Origin: G963674665 sp963674665
GTDB lineage: Bacteria; Desulfobacterota; Desulfovibrionia; Desulfovibrionales; Desulfovibrionaceae
Direction of reading: 5' to 3'
NCBI GenBank assembly: GCA_963674665.2
Contig: CAXXPL010000009.1
Location: forward strand, 868,001-932,000
DNA: 64,000 nt
The notes below the pieces were generated by a model. The model had not been told where the DNA came from, did not search any database, and worked only from the letters and a program-made list of their open reading frames with translations. Position numbers and translations under genes: made by a program. This document shows positions 25,200 to 34,760 of this stretch, piece after piece (the stretch's first letter is position 1; every line of letters begins with the position of its first letter).

Positions 25200-26057
25200 C
25201 TATTTTGTCCAAACCTTCATCATATCCGGGTTCTCCTTGAGGAACTTCTGGGCATTCTGCTCGGGAGTGGTCCCGGCTTCCTGGTTCCAGGCCATGACCA
25301 TCTGCAGCTGGTTGGGATCCTTCCAGGCGAACTTGTCCAGGAAGGAGTACACTTCAGGCATGTCTTCCTTCAGGCCCTTGCGCACGATGGTGTTGATGGT
25401 CTCTTCCTTGCCCAGGGTGCCCTTGGGGTCTTCGAGGTACTTGAGGTCCCAGCGGCCGAACATCCAGTGGGGGGACCAAGCGGTGACCACGATCCACTTG
25501 TTGTCCTTGATGGCGTTGGCCAGGGCGGCGGTCATGGTGGCGCCGCTGCCTTCCATGAGCTCGAACTTGTCCAGGCCGTAATCCTTGATGACCTGCTCGG
25601 AGAGGCGCATCAGGCCCGCGCCGGGGTCGATGCCGATGATCTTGTCGTCGAACTTGTCGGCGTTGTCATTGAGTTCGGCGAGGGACTTGATGGTCACGTA
25701 GCTGGGCACAGCCCAACCGAGGCGGGCGCCGCCAACGATGGGGCCGAGGTCTTCCACCTTGTCTTTGACTTTTTTCAGGTAGTCGGCGTGGGTTACGGGC
25801 AGCCAGGCGGTGACCATGCCGTCCACGTCCCCGGTGGCCACGGCCTGCCACATGGCGGCGGCTGCGACAGGGAGGATCTCCACTTCATAGCCCATCTGTT
25901 CAAGGGCGGCCTTGACCACGTTGGTGCTGGCCGTGGCGCAATCCCATTCCACATAGGCGAGTTTGACCTTGCCCTTATCGGCGGCAAAGGCGGGAGCCGC
26001 GGCGACGAGGATCAGGCAGACGGCGAGTAGTGCGACGAGAATGGACCTACGATGCAT
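25200..26057 (-). CDS. proX: Glycine betaine/choline ABC transporter, substrate-binding protein
   Basis: A 285-residue periplasmic binding protein of the OpuAC family. A Sec signal (MHRRSILVALLAVCLILVAA, cleavage near AFA-AD) is followed by two lobes (KVKLAYVEWDCATASTNVVK; ATGDVDGMVTAWLP; AWSPHWMFGRWDLKYLEDP). Tryptophans in VEWD, TAWLP and WSPHW are in positions that form the aromatic box for quaternary amines in OpuAC and ProX. It is the last gene of a proV-proW-proX operon, 44 bases after proW, and ends at a strong terminator. The likely role is uptake of compatible solutes under osmotic stress; choline or trimethylamine compounds are alternatives. Confidence 0.93.
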   Translation of the reverse strand: MHRRSILVALLAVCLILVAAAPAFAADKGKVKLAYVEWDCATASTNVVKAALEQMGYEVEILPVAAAAMWQAVATGDVDGMVTAWLPVTHADYLKKVKDKVEDLGPIVGGARLGWAVPSYVTIKSLAELNDNADKFDDKIIGIDPGAGLMRLSEQVIKDYGLDKFELMEGSGATMTAALANAIKDNKWIVVTAWSPHWMFGRWDLKYLEDPKGTLGKEETINTIVRKGLKEDMPEVYSFLDKFAWKDPNQLQMVMAWNQEAGTTPEQNAQKFLKENPDMMKVWTK

Positions 26058-26101
26058 AACGTGTTCCTCCTGTTTGTCTTCATTATGATGATCGGCGGGC
26101 G

Positions 26102-26938
26102 TCAGCTCTTTTGTCTAATACCCACGCGCTGTAACACTCTGTCCAAAATTATGGCAACAATGACGATGCCTATGCCGGCTTCGAAGCCGTTACCCATCTG
26201 CAGGCGCTGAATGGCCTTCCAGACTTCACCGCCAAGGCCTTTGGCGCCGATCATGGCGGCGATGACCACCATGGACAGGGCGAGCATGACGGTCTGGTTC
26301 ACGCCAGCCATGATGGTGGGCGTTGCCAGGGGGAGTTCAAGCTTGAAGAGCTTTTGCCAGCGGTTGGAGCCGAAGGCGTCGGCACACTCCACCAGCTCCG
26401 GTGGCACCTGCTTGATGCCCAGGCAGGTGAGCCTGATGGCCGGGGGCATGGAGAACACCACGGTGGAGAAGATGGCCGCCACCTTGCCGAGGCCGAAAAA
26501 GGGAATGGCCGGGATGAGATACACGAACGCGGGCATGGTCTGCATCACGTCCAGAATGGGCATGACGATGCGGTAGATGATCCTGCTCATGGCCGAGGCG
26601 ATGCCCAGCGGCACGCCGATCATGATGGCGATGAGGGTGGCGATGCATACCAGGGCGATGGTGCTTACAGTGGAATGCCACAGGCCCAGGTTCCAGATGA
26701 GTAGTAAGCCGAGAACAGTGAAGATGGCGATGCCGCGCTTCCTGGTGAAATACCAGGCCAGGGCCGCGGCGATGATGATGAAGGCCCAGGGAGGCAGCCA
26801 AAGCATGCCGTGTTCCAACCATTCCAGGCCGCTATCGGTGATTTTGGAGAAGGCCTTGGTGATGAAGGAGAAGTTGTCGACAAGAAAGTTGATGAAGGCT
26901 TCGATGCCGTTTCCCAGCGGAAGTTTAGGCACTGGCAT
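26102..26938 (-). CDS. proW: Glycine betaine/choline ABC transporter permease
   Basis: A 278-residue inner-membrane permease with about six to seven helices. The cytoplasmic coupling loop with the EAA-type motif is visible as ELVECADAFGSNRWQKLFKLELPLA (about 175-200). The N-terminal 45 residues (INFLVDNFSFITKAFSKITD) form the amphipathic segment typical of ProW. Its start lies 14 bases inside the end of proV, so translation is coupled. It pairs with the ProV ATPase and receives substrate from ProX. Confidence 0.93.
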   Translation of the reverse strand: MPVPKLPLGNGIEAFINFLVDNFSFITKAFSKITDSGLEWLEHGMLWLPPWAFIIIAAALAWYFTRKRGIAIFTVLGLLLIWNLGLWHSTVSTIALVCIATLIAIMIGVPLGIASAMSRIIYRIVMPILDVMQTMPAFVYLIPAIPFFGLGKVAAIFSTVVFSMPPAIRLTCLGIKQVPPELVECADAFGSNRWQKLFKLELPLATPTIMAGVNQTVMLALSMVVIAAMIGAKGLGGEVWKAIQRLQMGNGFEAGIGIVIVAIILDRVLQRVGIRQKS

Positions 26939-28130
26939 TGGCTTTCCCCTTTTCGGCTATGGCGCCCAGCAGCGAGCCGCGCACGATGACCCCCTTGAGG
27001 CGCCGTTTTTCGTCCACCACGGCCAAGGGGTAGGGCAGGTCGTGGATGATCTGGATCAATTCCGGCGCGGGCGTGTCCGGGGTGACGGTCTGGATATCCC
27101 GGCGGACGATGTTCTCGATGGTCTTTTCCCCACGCTCGGCCGAGGCGATGGCGTCGTCAGCCGTGATGATACCATCCAGCACGTGATCCTTGGTGAGCAC
27201 GAACAGGCTGGAAATACCCGCGGTCTTCATCTTGCGCAGTGAGGCGCGGGGGCCGTCGGTCTTGCTATAGGCCACAGCCTCGCACTTGATCATCACGGAT
27301 TCCGCGTTGAGTACCTTGGTGATGTCCACGTTTTCCACGAAGCGGGCCACGTAGTCGTTGGCCGGCTCGGTGAGGATGTCTTCGGGAGTGCCGATCTGGA
27401 CAATGACGCCATCCTTCATGAGCACGATGCGGTCACCGAGCTTGAGAGCCTCGTCCAGATCGTGGCTGATGAACAGGATGGTCTTTTGGACCTGCTCCTG
27501 CAGGCTGATGAGCTCGTCCTGCATGTCCCTCCTGATGAGGGGGTCCAGGGCGCTGAAGGCCTCGTCCATGAGCAGGATGTCTGGATCCAGTGCCAGGGCT
27601 CGGGCCAGGCCCACTCGCTGCTGCATGCCGCCTGAGAGTTGCCTGGGGTAGGAGTCTTCCCATCCCTTGAGTCCAACCTGCTCCAGGGCGGTATAGGCTT
27701 GTTTTCGTCGGATTTGTGGATCGACTCCCTGGATCTCCAGACCGTATTCGGTGTTCTGGCACACGGTTCTATGTGGAAAAAGCGCGAAATTTTGAAATAC
27801 CATCCCCATTTTGGTGAGGCGGACGTTGCGCAGTGCATCCGCGCTGAGGCTGGTGATTTCCTGTTCGTCGATGAAGATTTTTCCTTCAGTGGGTTCGATG
27901 AGGCGGTTGATGCACCGCACCAGAGTGGATTTGCCACTTCCCGAAAGCCCCATGACGACGACAATCTCCCCTTCCGCGACTTCAAAGGACGCCTGGGAAA
28001 CTCCAACGCCGCATCCGGTTTCAGCAAGGATCTCGTCTTTTGTTTTGCCCTTGTGCAGGAGCTTCAGGGCTTCGTCCTTGCGGGAGCCGAAGATTTTGCT
28101 GACATTGTCCACGCGAATCTTTGGCTTCAT
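26925..28130 (-). CDS. proV: Glycine betaine/choline ABC transporter ATPase with CBS domains
   Basis: A 401-residue ATPase, the same length as E. coli ProV. The N-terminal TGCGVGVSQASFEV region precedes Walker A (GLSGSGKST, about 57-65), the signature LSGGMQQR and Walker B ILLMDEAFSALDP, followed by the H-loop SHDLDE. From about 280, two CBS domains (IKCEAVAYSKTDG to GIITADDAIA; DIQTVTPDTPAPELIQII to GVIVRGSL) form the ionic-strength/osmosensing module known from OpuA. It is first in the operon with an AAGGA site. A TTGACA/TATAGA promoter lies about 50-80 bases upstream. Confidence 0.94.
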   Translation of the reverse strand: MKPKIRVDNVSKIFGSRKDEALKLLHKGKTKDEILAETGCGVGVSQASFEVAEGEIVVVMGLSGSGKSTLVRCINRLIEPTEGKIFIDEQEITSLSADALRNVRLTKMGMVFQNFALFPHRTVCQNTEYGLEIQGVDPQIRRKQAYTALEQVGLKGWEDSYPRQLSGGMQQRVGLARALALDPDILLMDEAFSALDPLIRRDMQDELISLQEQVQKTILFISHDLDEALKLGDRIVLMKDGVIVQIGTPEDILTEPANDYVARFVENVDITKVLNAESVMIKCEAVAYSKTDGPRASLRKMKTAGISSLFVLTKDHVLDGIITADDAIASAERGEKTIENIVRRDIQTVTPDTPAPELIQIIHDLPYPLAVVDEKRRLKGVIVRGSLLGAIAEKGKANASA

Positions 28131-28177
28131 TCAATAATTCCTTTTTGGTGTTTGCTGTTTGTATTTCTGACTAAGGG

Positions 28178-28213
28178 ATTATACTCTATAGTCTTTGATC
28201 CAAGATGTGTCAA
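28178..28213 (-). promoter_or_regulatory. Promoter of proVWX
   Basis: On the minus strand TTGACA (28213-28208), a 17-base spacer and TATAGA (28190-28185) fit sigma-70; a second, perfect TATAAT (28183-28178) directly follows, so start-site choice is ambiguous. Confidence 0.6.
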
Positions 28214-29292
28214 GGAAAAATGACTGAGAATATTATGAATACAAGTGACAATCTTATGAAAAATATATTTTAAAGATGTTTTTAGGTACATTTTATTAAC
28301 AATAGGATGTTATTTTTTTGCGTAAATATATTGGTGGTAATAGTCTGTGTATGTAATTTTTGTCTTGTTGTGTGAAATCTGTTCGTTGAGATGCGTCAAT
28401 AATTATAATTGGATTACTGTAAAATGATGAAAAAATATGCCTAAAAAATATGTTGCGTAGTATTAAAAACATATTCAATTGTTATGATAATAATGTATTG
28501 TTGATTGAGAATGTTTTTAATGGAAAATGGTAAGAAAAAATATGAAATTATTCCATTATGTATGACGCAAATGATCAAATCATTGAGACTATTCATCCGC
28601 TATAAGATAGCTGGCTAATGCGCGGTAGCGGGCAGGAAAGGGTAGTTCCGAAGAGTGAGCCTTATGCGGACATCGATCTGAGGGCTTTCAAGGTGTATGG
28701 GTCAGATGATTGTGCGGCAGGTTCTCATGAACCCGGCGTGTTGAGCGATCATTCGTACATCCTTTGGATGTTCAAGAATTATTCTCATGCTTCGCTTTGG
28801 ACAGAGGGAATGTTCACAATTGGTAATTAAAGATGCTTTTCAGGTTTTACGTAGGAGTTATCACCATATGAATTTAACACTTTCTCAGTATACGATGCAT
28901 TGCATCGAAATGAATGGTAATATGTTGATGATTGTGAGGTGCAATGTCTCTGAAGCATGACAGGTTGTTCAGGCTCGATCTGATCGAACTGCAGTGCATG
29001 GTTTTCGGATGTATAGGTGGTGCTTTGTCAATATGTTCATGTTTACTGCCCTGTACAGTCTTAAAGTCGGGATATGGTATGAGCTGGCAAGGGAACTCAA
29101 GAAAAATGGCAGAAGCGCTTTCAGATCGACAGGTGCGAAAGAAGAAGGGCAAACTGCCGGACCATTTTGAAGAATACCCGGAAGTCGAAAAACCCCTCGC
29201 AATGTGTCACGTTTTTTCTTAAAATCGTGCCCAGGAAAGGTCAAAATGACATTTCTGTATTGCTTATGACAACCCTTCACTAGGACAACGAT
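28214..29292. other. Long AT-rich intergenic region
   Basis: About 1.08 kb without a supportable gene. Bases 28214-28620 are strikingly AT-rich, while 28620-29292 is mixed and contains short frames with no recognisable protein. A perfect odd palindrome CGATGCA-T-TGCATCG lies at 28893-28907. It may hold promoter elements of the divergent proV and FmdE-fusion genes, decayed genes, or an unrecognised RNA. Confidence 0.35.
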
Positions 29293-30924
29293 ATGAACAT
29301 CGGTTCTTACACGTTTGAAGAGTTCAAGGTACTCGCTGGAAAATTCCATGGCTACCCCGCTCCGGGACTGCTTATCGGAGGCTATATGGTGGAGCTCGCC
29401 AAGAGCGGGTTGCCTCCGGACACGATTTTCGACGCGCTGGTGGAAACTAGCAAGTGTCTGCCCGACGCTGTGCAACTCCTCAGCCTCTGCAGTTACGGAA
29501 ATGGCTGGATGCGCGTGCTCAACCTGGGGCGTTACGCCGTGGCCCTGTACGACAAGTACACCGGACTGGGCGTGCGCGTGCATCTGGACCTGGATAAGCT
29601 CTCCAACTGGCCGGAAATCCGTGCCTGGTACCTGAAGGAAAAGCCCAAGAAGGAGCAGGACACCCCCCGACTTTTCAGGGAGATAGAGGAGGCCGGTTGG
29701 AATTGCTGCTCCTCCGGGGAGATCCTCATGCCGGATTGGTATCTCCGGAAGCACTCCATGGGGGATATCGTGCCCTGCCCCGCGTGTGGAGAGGCCTATC
29801 CGGCGCGGGACGGCGCCATCTGCAGAGGGTGCCAGGGCGAATCCCCCTACCGTCTGCCCGACACGAACGGCCGTAACGGGGCCAGGGACCCCTACCTGCG
29901 CGCCGTGCCCGTGGAGCAGGCTGTGGGCGGAAAGGCACTGCACGATATGACCCAGGTGGTGCCGGGGGAGCGGAAGGGCCCCGCCTTTCAGGCCGGACAG
30001 GTGCTCACTGTGGGGGATGTCTGCCGCCTGCAGCAGATGGGGCGGCGGCATGTCTACGTCCGGGAGCATGCCAAAACGGACGATGACTGGGTGCACGAGA
30101 ACGACGCGGCCCTAGCTTTTGCCAAGCGCATGGCGGGCAAGGGCGTGAAGATCTCCGAGGAGCCCAAGGAGGGCAAGATAACCTTTTTCGCCGAGGGTGA
30201 AGGACTTCTCGCCTATGACCGGCACAAGCTCACCAGGTTCAATATGGTGCCCGACGTGATGTGCGCCACCAGACAGGCGGACCTGGTGGTGGAAAAGGAC
30301 AAGGCCTTTGCCGCCACACGCGCCATTCCCCTGTTTCTGGACAGGCATTCGTTTTCGGAGGCTCTCGAGGTGCTGGACGACGAGCCGCTCTTCAATGTCC
30401 TGCCTCTCTCGCCGTTGCGTGTAGGCATTCTTGTCACCGGGAGCGAGATCTTTCAGGGGATCATCGAGGACAAGTTCGCTCCTGTGGTGAAAGGCAAGGT
30501 GGAGCGCTTCGGTTGCCAGGTGGCGGCCTCGGAGATCGTGCCCGACGACAGGGAGGTCATCGCCAAGGCTGCCAAAAAGCAGTTGGATCAGGGCGTGGAG
30601 TTGTTGATCACCACCGCCGGTCTCTCCGTGGATCCGGACGACGTAACCCGTCTGGGCCTGATGGACGCCGGTCTGGAGGACGCGCTCTACGGCATGCCGG
30701 TGCTGCCGGGGGCCATGACCCTTGTGGGGCGCATGGGGGCGGCCAGGGTGCTCGGGGTTCCGGCCTGCGCGCTGTACTTCAAGACCACGGCCTTTGACCT
30801 GATCCTGCCCCGCATCCTGGCGGGCAGGGAGATCACCAGACACGACCTGGCGCTCATGGCGGAAGGCGGATTCTGTCTCAATTGCAAGTCCTGCACTTTC
30901 CCCAAGTGCCCCTTTGGCAAGTAA
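29293..30924 (+). CDS. FmdE domain fused to a molybdopterin-binding domain
   Basis: A 543-residue cytoplasmic protein. Residues 1-110 match the FmdE family (FEEFKVLAGKFHGYPAPGLL, SKCLPDAVQLLSLCSYGNGW), named for a protein encoded with formylmethanofuran dehydrogenase. A zinc-binding treble-clef-like segment follows (CPACGE with CRGCQG, about 160-180). The C-terminal half from about 375 is a MoeA/MogA-type molybdopterin-binding domain (LRVGILVTGSEIFQGIIEDKF, TTAGLSVDPDDVT). The tail carries four cysteines, CLNCKSC followed by FPKC. Such fusions occur in Desulfovibrio and relatives and are presumed to act in Mo/W cofactor handling for formate dehydrogenase. The fdh genes lie 15 kb away. The gene stands alone and ends at a terminator. 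Confidence 0.87.
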   Translation: MNIGSYTFEEFKVLAGKFHGYPAPGLLIGGYMVELAKSGLPPDTIFDALVETSKCLPDAVQLLSLCSYGNGWMRVLNLGRYAVALYDKYTGLGVRVHLDLDKLSNWPEIRAWYLKEKPKKEQDTPRLFREIEEAGWNCCSSGEILMPDWYLRKHSMGDIVPCPACGEAYPARDGAICRGCQGESPYRLPDTNGRNGARDPYLRAVPVEQAVGGKALHDMTQVVPGERKGPAFQAGQVLTVGDVCRLQQMGRRHVYVREHAKTDDDWVHENDAALAFAKRMAGKGVKISEEPKEGKITFFAEGEGLLAYDRHKLTRFNMVPDVMCATRQADLVVEKDKAFAATRAIPLFLDRHSFSEALEVLDDEPLFNVLPLSPLRVGILVTGSEIFQGIIEDKFAPVVKGKVERFGCQVAASEIVPDDREVIAKAAKKQLDQGVELLITTAGLSVDPDDVTRLGLMDAGLEDALYGMPVLPGAMTLVGRMGAARVLGVPACALYFKTTAFDLILPRILAGREITRHDLALMAEGGFCLNCKSCTFPKCPFGK

Positions 30925-30956
30925 TCACCAAGCTGATTCGATATAACAAACTGTTG

Positions 30957-30996
30957 GGGGAGGGACTTTCGAACAAAGTCCCTCCCCAGATTTTTT
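30957..30996 (+). terminator. Rho-independent terminator
   Basis: GGGGAGGGACTTT (30957-30969) pairs perfectly with AAAGTCCCTCCCC (30975-30987), followed by AGATTTTTT. It ends the FmdE-fusion transcript. Confidence 0.9.
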
Positions 30997-31084
30997 CATT
31001 TAACACGGGTAGATATTGAAAAAAACAGTGGATGGCCGGGGAACCGTTTAAAAGGCTTTTCCCGAAAAACCTCTTTGGAAGTGT

Positions 31085-31588
31085 TCACTCCGCTTCGACC
31101 GGGGCAGTATCCTTGTGGGCTCTGGCCACGGAGAGTTCCTCAAGGGAGAAGACCCGGTTTACGTCCAGGATAATGATGAATTCATTGTCCTTTTTCGCGA
31201 TTCCCCTGATGTACTTGGTGGAGATTGCGGTACCCATTTGCGGGGGGGGATCGATATTGCCCGGTTCGATCTCCAGCACCTCCTGAACCGAATCCGAGAG
31301 CGCGCCCACCTGGGTGACATCGTCGTCAATGGTCACTTCGGTGATGATGACACAGGTGTTCACGGTCATCTGTGTTGGCGGCATGCCGAATTTGGTGCGT
31401 AGGTCCACCACGGGCACGGCGTGGCCGCGCACGTTCAACACGCCCCTCATGGAGGAGGGAGTGCGCGGAATCTTTGTTATTTTCGTGTCGTCGAGTATTT
31501 CCCGCACAAACCCGATATCCAAGGCAAAGGTCTCGTCGCCCAGGGTAAAGGTCAGGTACTGGTTCAACTCGTTGCCGGTGTGATCCAT
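31085..31588 (-). CDS. cheW: Chemotaxis coupling protein CheW
   Basis: A 167-residue CheW-like SH3-fold protein. Recognisable parts are NQYLTFTLGDETFALDIGFV, the IPRTPSSMRGVLNVRGHAVPVVDLR core (about 40-65, with the conserved NxRG) and the second subdomain GALSDSVQEVLEIEPG. The acidic tail past residue 150 is not conserved. It links chemoreceptors to CheA. It lies directly downstream of a chemoreceptor gene on the same strand (109-base gap), so a receptor/coupler pair is likely. No cheA is in the window. Confidence 0.93.
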   Translation of the reverse strand: MDHTGNELNQYLTFTLGDETFALDIGFVREILDDTKITKIPRTPSSMRGVLNVRGHAVPVVDLRTKFGMPPTQMTVNTCVIITEVTIDDDVTQVGALSDSVQEVLEIEPGNIDPPPQMGTAISTKYIRGIAKKDNEFIIILDVNRVFSLEELSVARAHKDTAPVEAE

Positions 31589-31696
31589 GTGTACCCCTGA
31601 GGAGTGTTGCGGTTGAAGTCTCGTCTGCGCGGTTCACGGGTTGGGGCGGTCGTTGAACCGCCCCATTTTCATTCGGAGTTCCGAGCGGGCGAGACG

Positions 31697-33730
31697 TTAG
31701 AAGCGCTCGAAGTCGTCGTCCGAGCCGTCCTCGTCACTCATTTCCAGAGCAACGCCGTTTCTTCCCGAAACGCTCTTTCTGGATTTCTGCGGCAGGGCCT
31801 TTGGAGCGGAGGGCTTGGCGCTGCGCCGTGATTTGCGGCCGCGCTGGTCACCGACCTTGAAGAAGCCCATGGTGCCCATGAGCTGCTCGGCCTGGCTGGA
31901 CAGCTCCTCGGAGGTTGAGGCCATTTCCTCTGAAGCCGAGGCGTTCTGCTGCACCACCTGGTCGAGTTGCTGGATTGCCTTGTTGATCTGCTGGGCACCG
32001 CTGTTCTGCTCGTTGCTGGCGGCGGCGATCTCCTGCACCAGTTCAGCGTTCTTTTGGATGTCCGGGACCATGCTGTTGAGCATTTCGCCAGCTTTTTCCG
32101 CGATATGCACGCTGGAGGAGGAGAGTTCGCTGATTTCCGATGCCGCCGCACCGCTTCTCTCGGCGAGTTTGCGGACCTCGGCGGCCACGACGGCGAAGCC
32201 CTTGCCATGTTCTCCGGCCCTGGCTGCCTCGATGGCCGCGTTAAGTGCCAGGAGATTGGTCTGCCGGGCGATCTCCTCGATGATGGTGATCTTCTCGGCG
32301 ATGTTCTTCATGGCGTCCACGGCCTGGTTCACCGCTTTGCCACTCTCCCTTGCGTCCTGAGCAGCCTTCAGGGCGATGTTCTGGGTCTCTTGCGCGTTTT
32401 CCGCGTTCTGGCGGATGTTGGAACTCATCTGCTCCATGGAGGAGGAGACCTCCTCGACGCTGGCGGCCTGCTCCGTGGCGCCCTGGGACATGGATTGGGC
32501 CGTGGAGCTGAGCTCCTCACTGCCCGATGCAACGTTCTCAGAAGCCGTCTGTACCTCGGCAACCACTTCGCGCAAGCGCCCGATCATATCGTTCAGGGAC
32601 TTGGCCAGGATGCCGATCTCATCCTTCTGGTCGATATCCAGTTCGTTGGAGAAGTCGCCCTGGGACATGGCCTGGGCGAACTTCACTCCCTGCAGGATGG
32701 GGCCGGTGATGCTGCGGGTCAGGAGCACTCCCAGACCCAGGGCCAGCACGAGGCCGACGATTACGCCGATGATAGCCACGAGCCGCCCTTGATTAGCGGC
32801 GCTGTTGGCTTGGATCACCGATTCCTCGGCCACTTCGCCATTATACACGACGGCCTTGGTCAGCAGATTGTAGGATTCGTTTTTCCGCTCGCGCTGCTCC
32901 GTGAGCATCAACGTGTTCAGTTCATGGATGATCTGGACGGAATTGTTGGCCTCGGCAATCATCTTGTCGAAAATTTCAAAGGTCTTGCTGGCAGCCGGAA
33001 GCATGACATCGGTGTAGACCCTGACAGCCTCTGTCTGGTTTCCGAGCAGCTTGGCGCGCCTGATCTCCTTCACGGACTCGTGGAAGGTATGGTGATAGGT
33101 GTGGATCTCGGAAAGCAGGGACTTGATGGTGGGGTTGCTGGACTCGAAGCTGCCGAGCCATTTGCCGAAGCTGCAGGCGTTGGGGTCGTCGCCGCCTTCG
33201 AAACTCTTGTCCTCGAGCAGGTACTCGCTGATTTTGGTGGTCAGGGCATAGTGATCACCCCGAAAAAGCTGCAGGTTGGACATGAAGGCGTCGGGATTGA
33301 GGATGCCGGTGGCCTGGAGCTTCGTAGAGAGCTCCACGGCTTTGTTATTGGCGACTTTCAGCTTCTGGTGGCTCTGCACATAGGCGTCCCAGAGCTGTTT
33401 CTCCTCGTCGGACTTAGGGAGGGATTCATAGTGCTCCCAGGCCTTGGAGTAACGCTCCCGGATGGTGTTCATGTTGTCGTACTGTCGGTTCCGCTCCTCG
33501 TCGGTCAGGTAGGGGCTCATCAATGTGCGCATGGCGATCATGATGTTGTTGCTGTCCGCCTCGATGCGCATCATGTCGCTGGTAGCGGGCATACGTACCG
33601 TTCCGATGTCGACTATGTGGCCGGAAAGCGAAGAAATTTCGTATACCCCCACTAGGCCGATGGCCAGGGCGATGAGCGCGGTCAGAGCGAACCCGCCAAT
33701 GAGTTTGACCCCCAGCTTGATATTCTTCAT
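31697..33730 (-). CDS. Chemoreceptor with periplasmic CZB-like zinc-binding domain
   Basis: A 677-residue transmembrane chemoreceptor; the start is the ATG at 33728-33730 with an AGGGAGGG site. TM1 is about 11-33. The periplasmic part begins as a four-helix-bundle sensor and continues into a segment matching the chemoreceptor zinc-binding pattern: H160, C186 in CSFGKWLGS, and H210/H214 (HxxxH). TM2 lies at about 310-335, followed by HAMP, the conserved tip (ARQTNLLALNAAIEAARAGE) and a basic/acidic tail. CZB domains are usually cytoplasmic, where they sense zinc or oxidants such as HOCl; here the domain lies between the two membrane helices. It is followed by cheW. Confidence 0.9.
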   Translation of the reverse strand: MKNIKLGVKLIGGFALTALIALAIGLVGVYEISSLSGHIVDIGTVRMPATSDMMRIEADSNNIMIAMRTLMSPYLTDEERNRQYDNMNTIRERYSKAWEHYESLPKSDEEKQLWDAYVQSHQKLKVANNKAVELSTKLQATGILNPDAFMSNLQLFRGDHYALTTKISEYLLEDKSFEGGDDPNACSFGKWLGSFESSNPTIKSLLSEIHTYHHTFHESVKEIRRAKLLGNQTEAVRVYTDVMLPAASKTFEIFDKMIAEANNSVQIIHELNTLMLTEQRERKNESYNLLTKAVVYNGEVAEESVIQANSAANQGRLVAIIGVIVGLVLALGLGVLLTRSITGPILQGVKFAQAMSQGDFSNELDIDQKDEIGILAKSLNDMIGRLREVVAEVQTASENVASGSEELSSTAQSMSQGATEQAASVEEVSSSMEQMSSNIRQNAENAQETQNIALKAAQDARESGKAVNQAVDAMKNIAEKITIIEEIARQTNLLALNAAIEAARAGEHGKGFAVVAAEVRKLAERSGAAASEISELSSSSVHIAEKAGEMLNSMVPDIQKNAELVQEIAAASNEQNSGAQQINKAIQQLDQVVQQNASASEEMASTSEELSSQAEQLMGTMGFFKVGDQRGRKSRRSAKPSAPKALPQKSRKSVSGRNGVALEMSDEDGSDDDFERF

Positions 33731-34760
33731 GACTACCCTCCCTGTCTTTTTGTCTGCGAATTGAAGACCTTTGTATAGCAACACGGGGAGAGCAAGCAAG
33801 CCTGGAATGGACAAACAAATGAAATTTCATGCCGAAAGCGGTTATGACGTCTTAACCCGGCAGTGACTGAAAGATCACATAATGTCATGTATCCGTGGCA
33901 ATAAGTGCTCCCGCCTCCATCATGCACGTGAAACGAGTCTGTAGCCTTGGTCATTGTGCGGATGATATATGATGCCCTTTAATAAATGCTCATGTGATGT
34001 TTACGATGGTTCCCGATCGTGAGTGGCTCAGAACTGCTTCAAATAATGTTGCCGTTGAAATACCATTCAATTTATTGATATTTTTTGAACGCGATTTTGT
34101 CTTAATATCATGACATGGGAAAGCATAGAGCTTTGTGCCGATCTGGATATAGAGATTGCGCAGCTATAACTGTAATATTAATTGTAGTGATCACAAGGCA
34201 TGATGATGAATATATTTTAGTAATGGTTGTGGTTTGGGAAACTATTGTTGTAAATAATGGCAGATTGTGCCAATGTGTGTGCCCTATGCAGCTTTTGATT
34301 TTGATAAAGATTATATCAATTAAAATATGTTGTCCATGATTGTAGTGTTGCGTTTGTACTAAAATTGATGAATCGCGTTGTGTAGTTTTATAGCAGTAAG
34401 TCGTTTTGTTTGAAATATGAAATCCACAGTAGTCTAATATTCTAGCAATAGATATATCGGACTGTCAAATCGAGTCCGCCTGGATGTATCGATACTCGAA
34501 TGGAAATGGTTCGCCAATTATGGAAGACAGTTTATGTCATATGGAAAGATTTTCAAACACATTTTATGAAAAAGACGACTGATTCGAGAAGAAATTTGTC
34601 GAGGCGTTTCTCAACGCTTAAACACGCGCGGCTGCACTTCAGGATGCGTCGCTTTTCCGCGCCCGGCGCGCGGATGGTGCGTTTTGCCATGAAATGGGCT
34701 ACACTGACCGCCATTGTGGCATCGTAATGAGCCGTAAAAGCAGAATGCGAGGCACGGTGC
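33731..34760. other. Long AT-rich intergenic region
   Basis: About 1.03 kb with no supportable gene. The core (33960-34600) is AT-rich, unlike the flanking genes, and only short frames without recognisable content are open. The part from 34600 to 34760 returns to higher GC. Promoters for the divergent chemoreceptor and 6PGL-like genes must lie here. Confidence 0.35.

Noticed and set aside
28618..28830. 70-codon plus-strand frame in the AT-rich region
   Set aside because: No ribosome-binding site, no known motif, and isolated in a gene-poor stretch.
34500..34727. 75-codon plus-strand frame before the 6PGL-like gene
   Set aside because: Basic, low-information sequence without a ribosome-binding site; no family resemblance.
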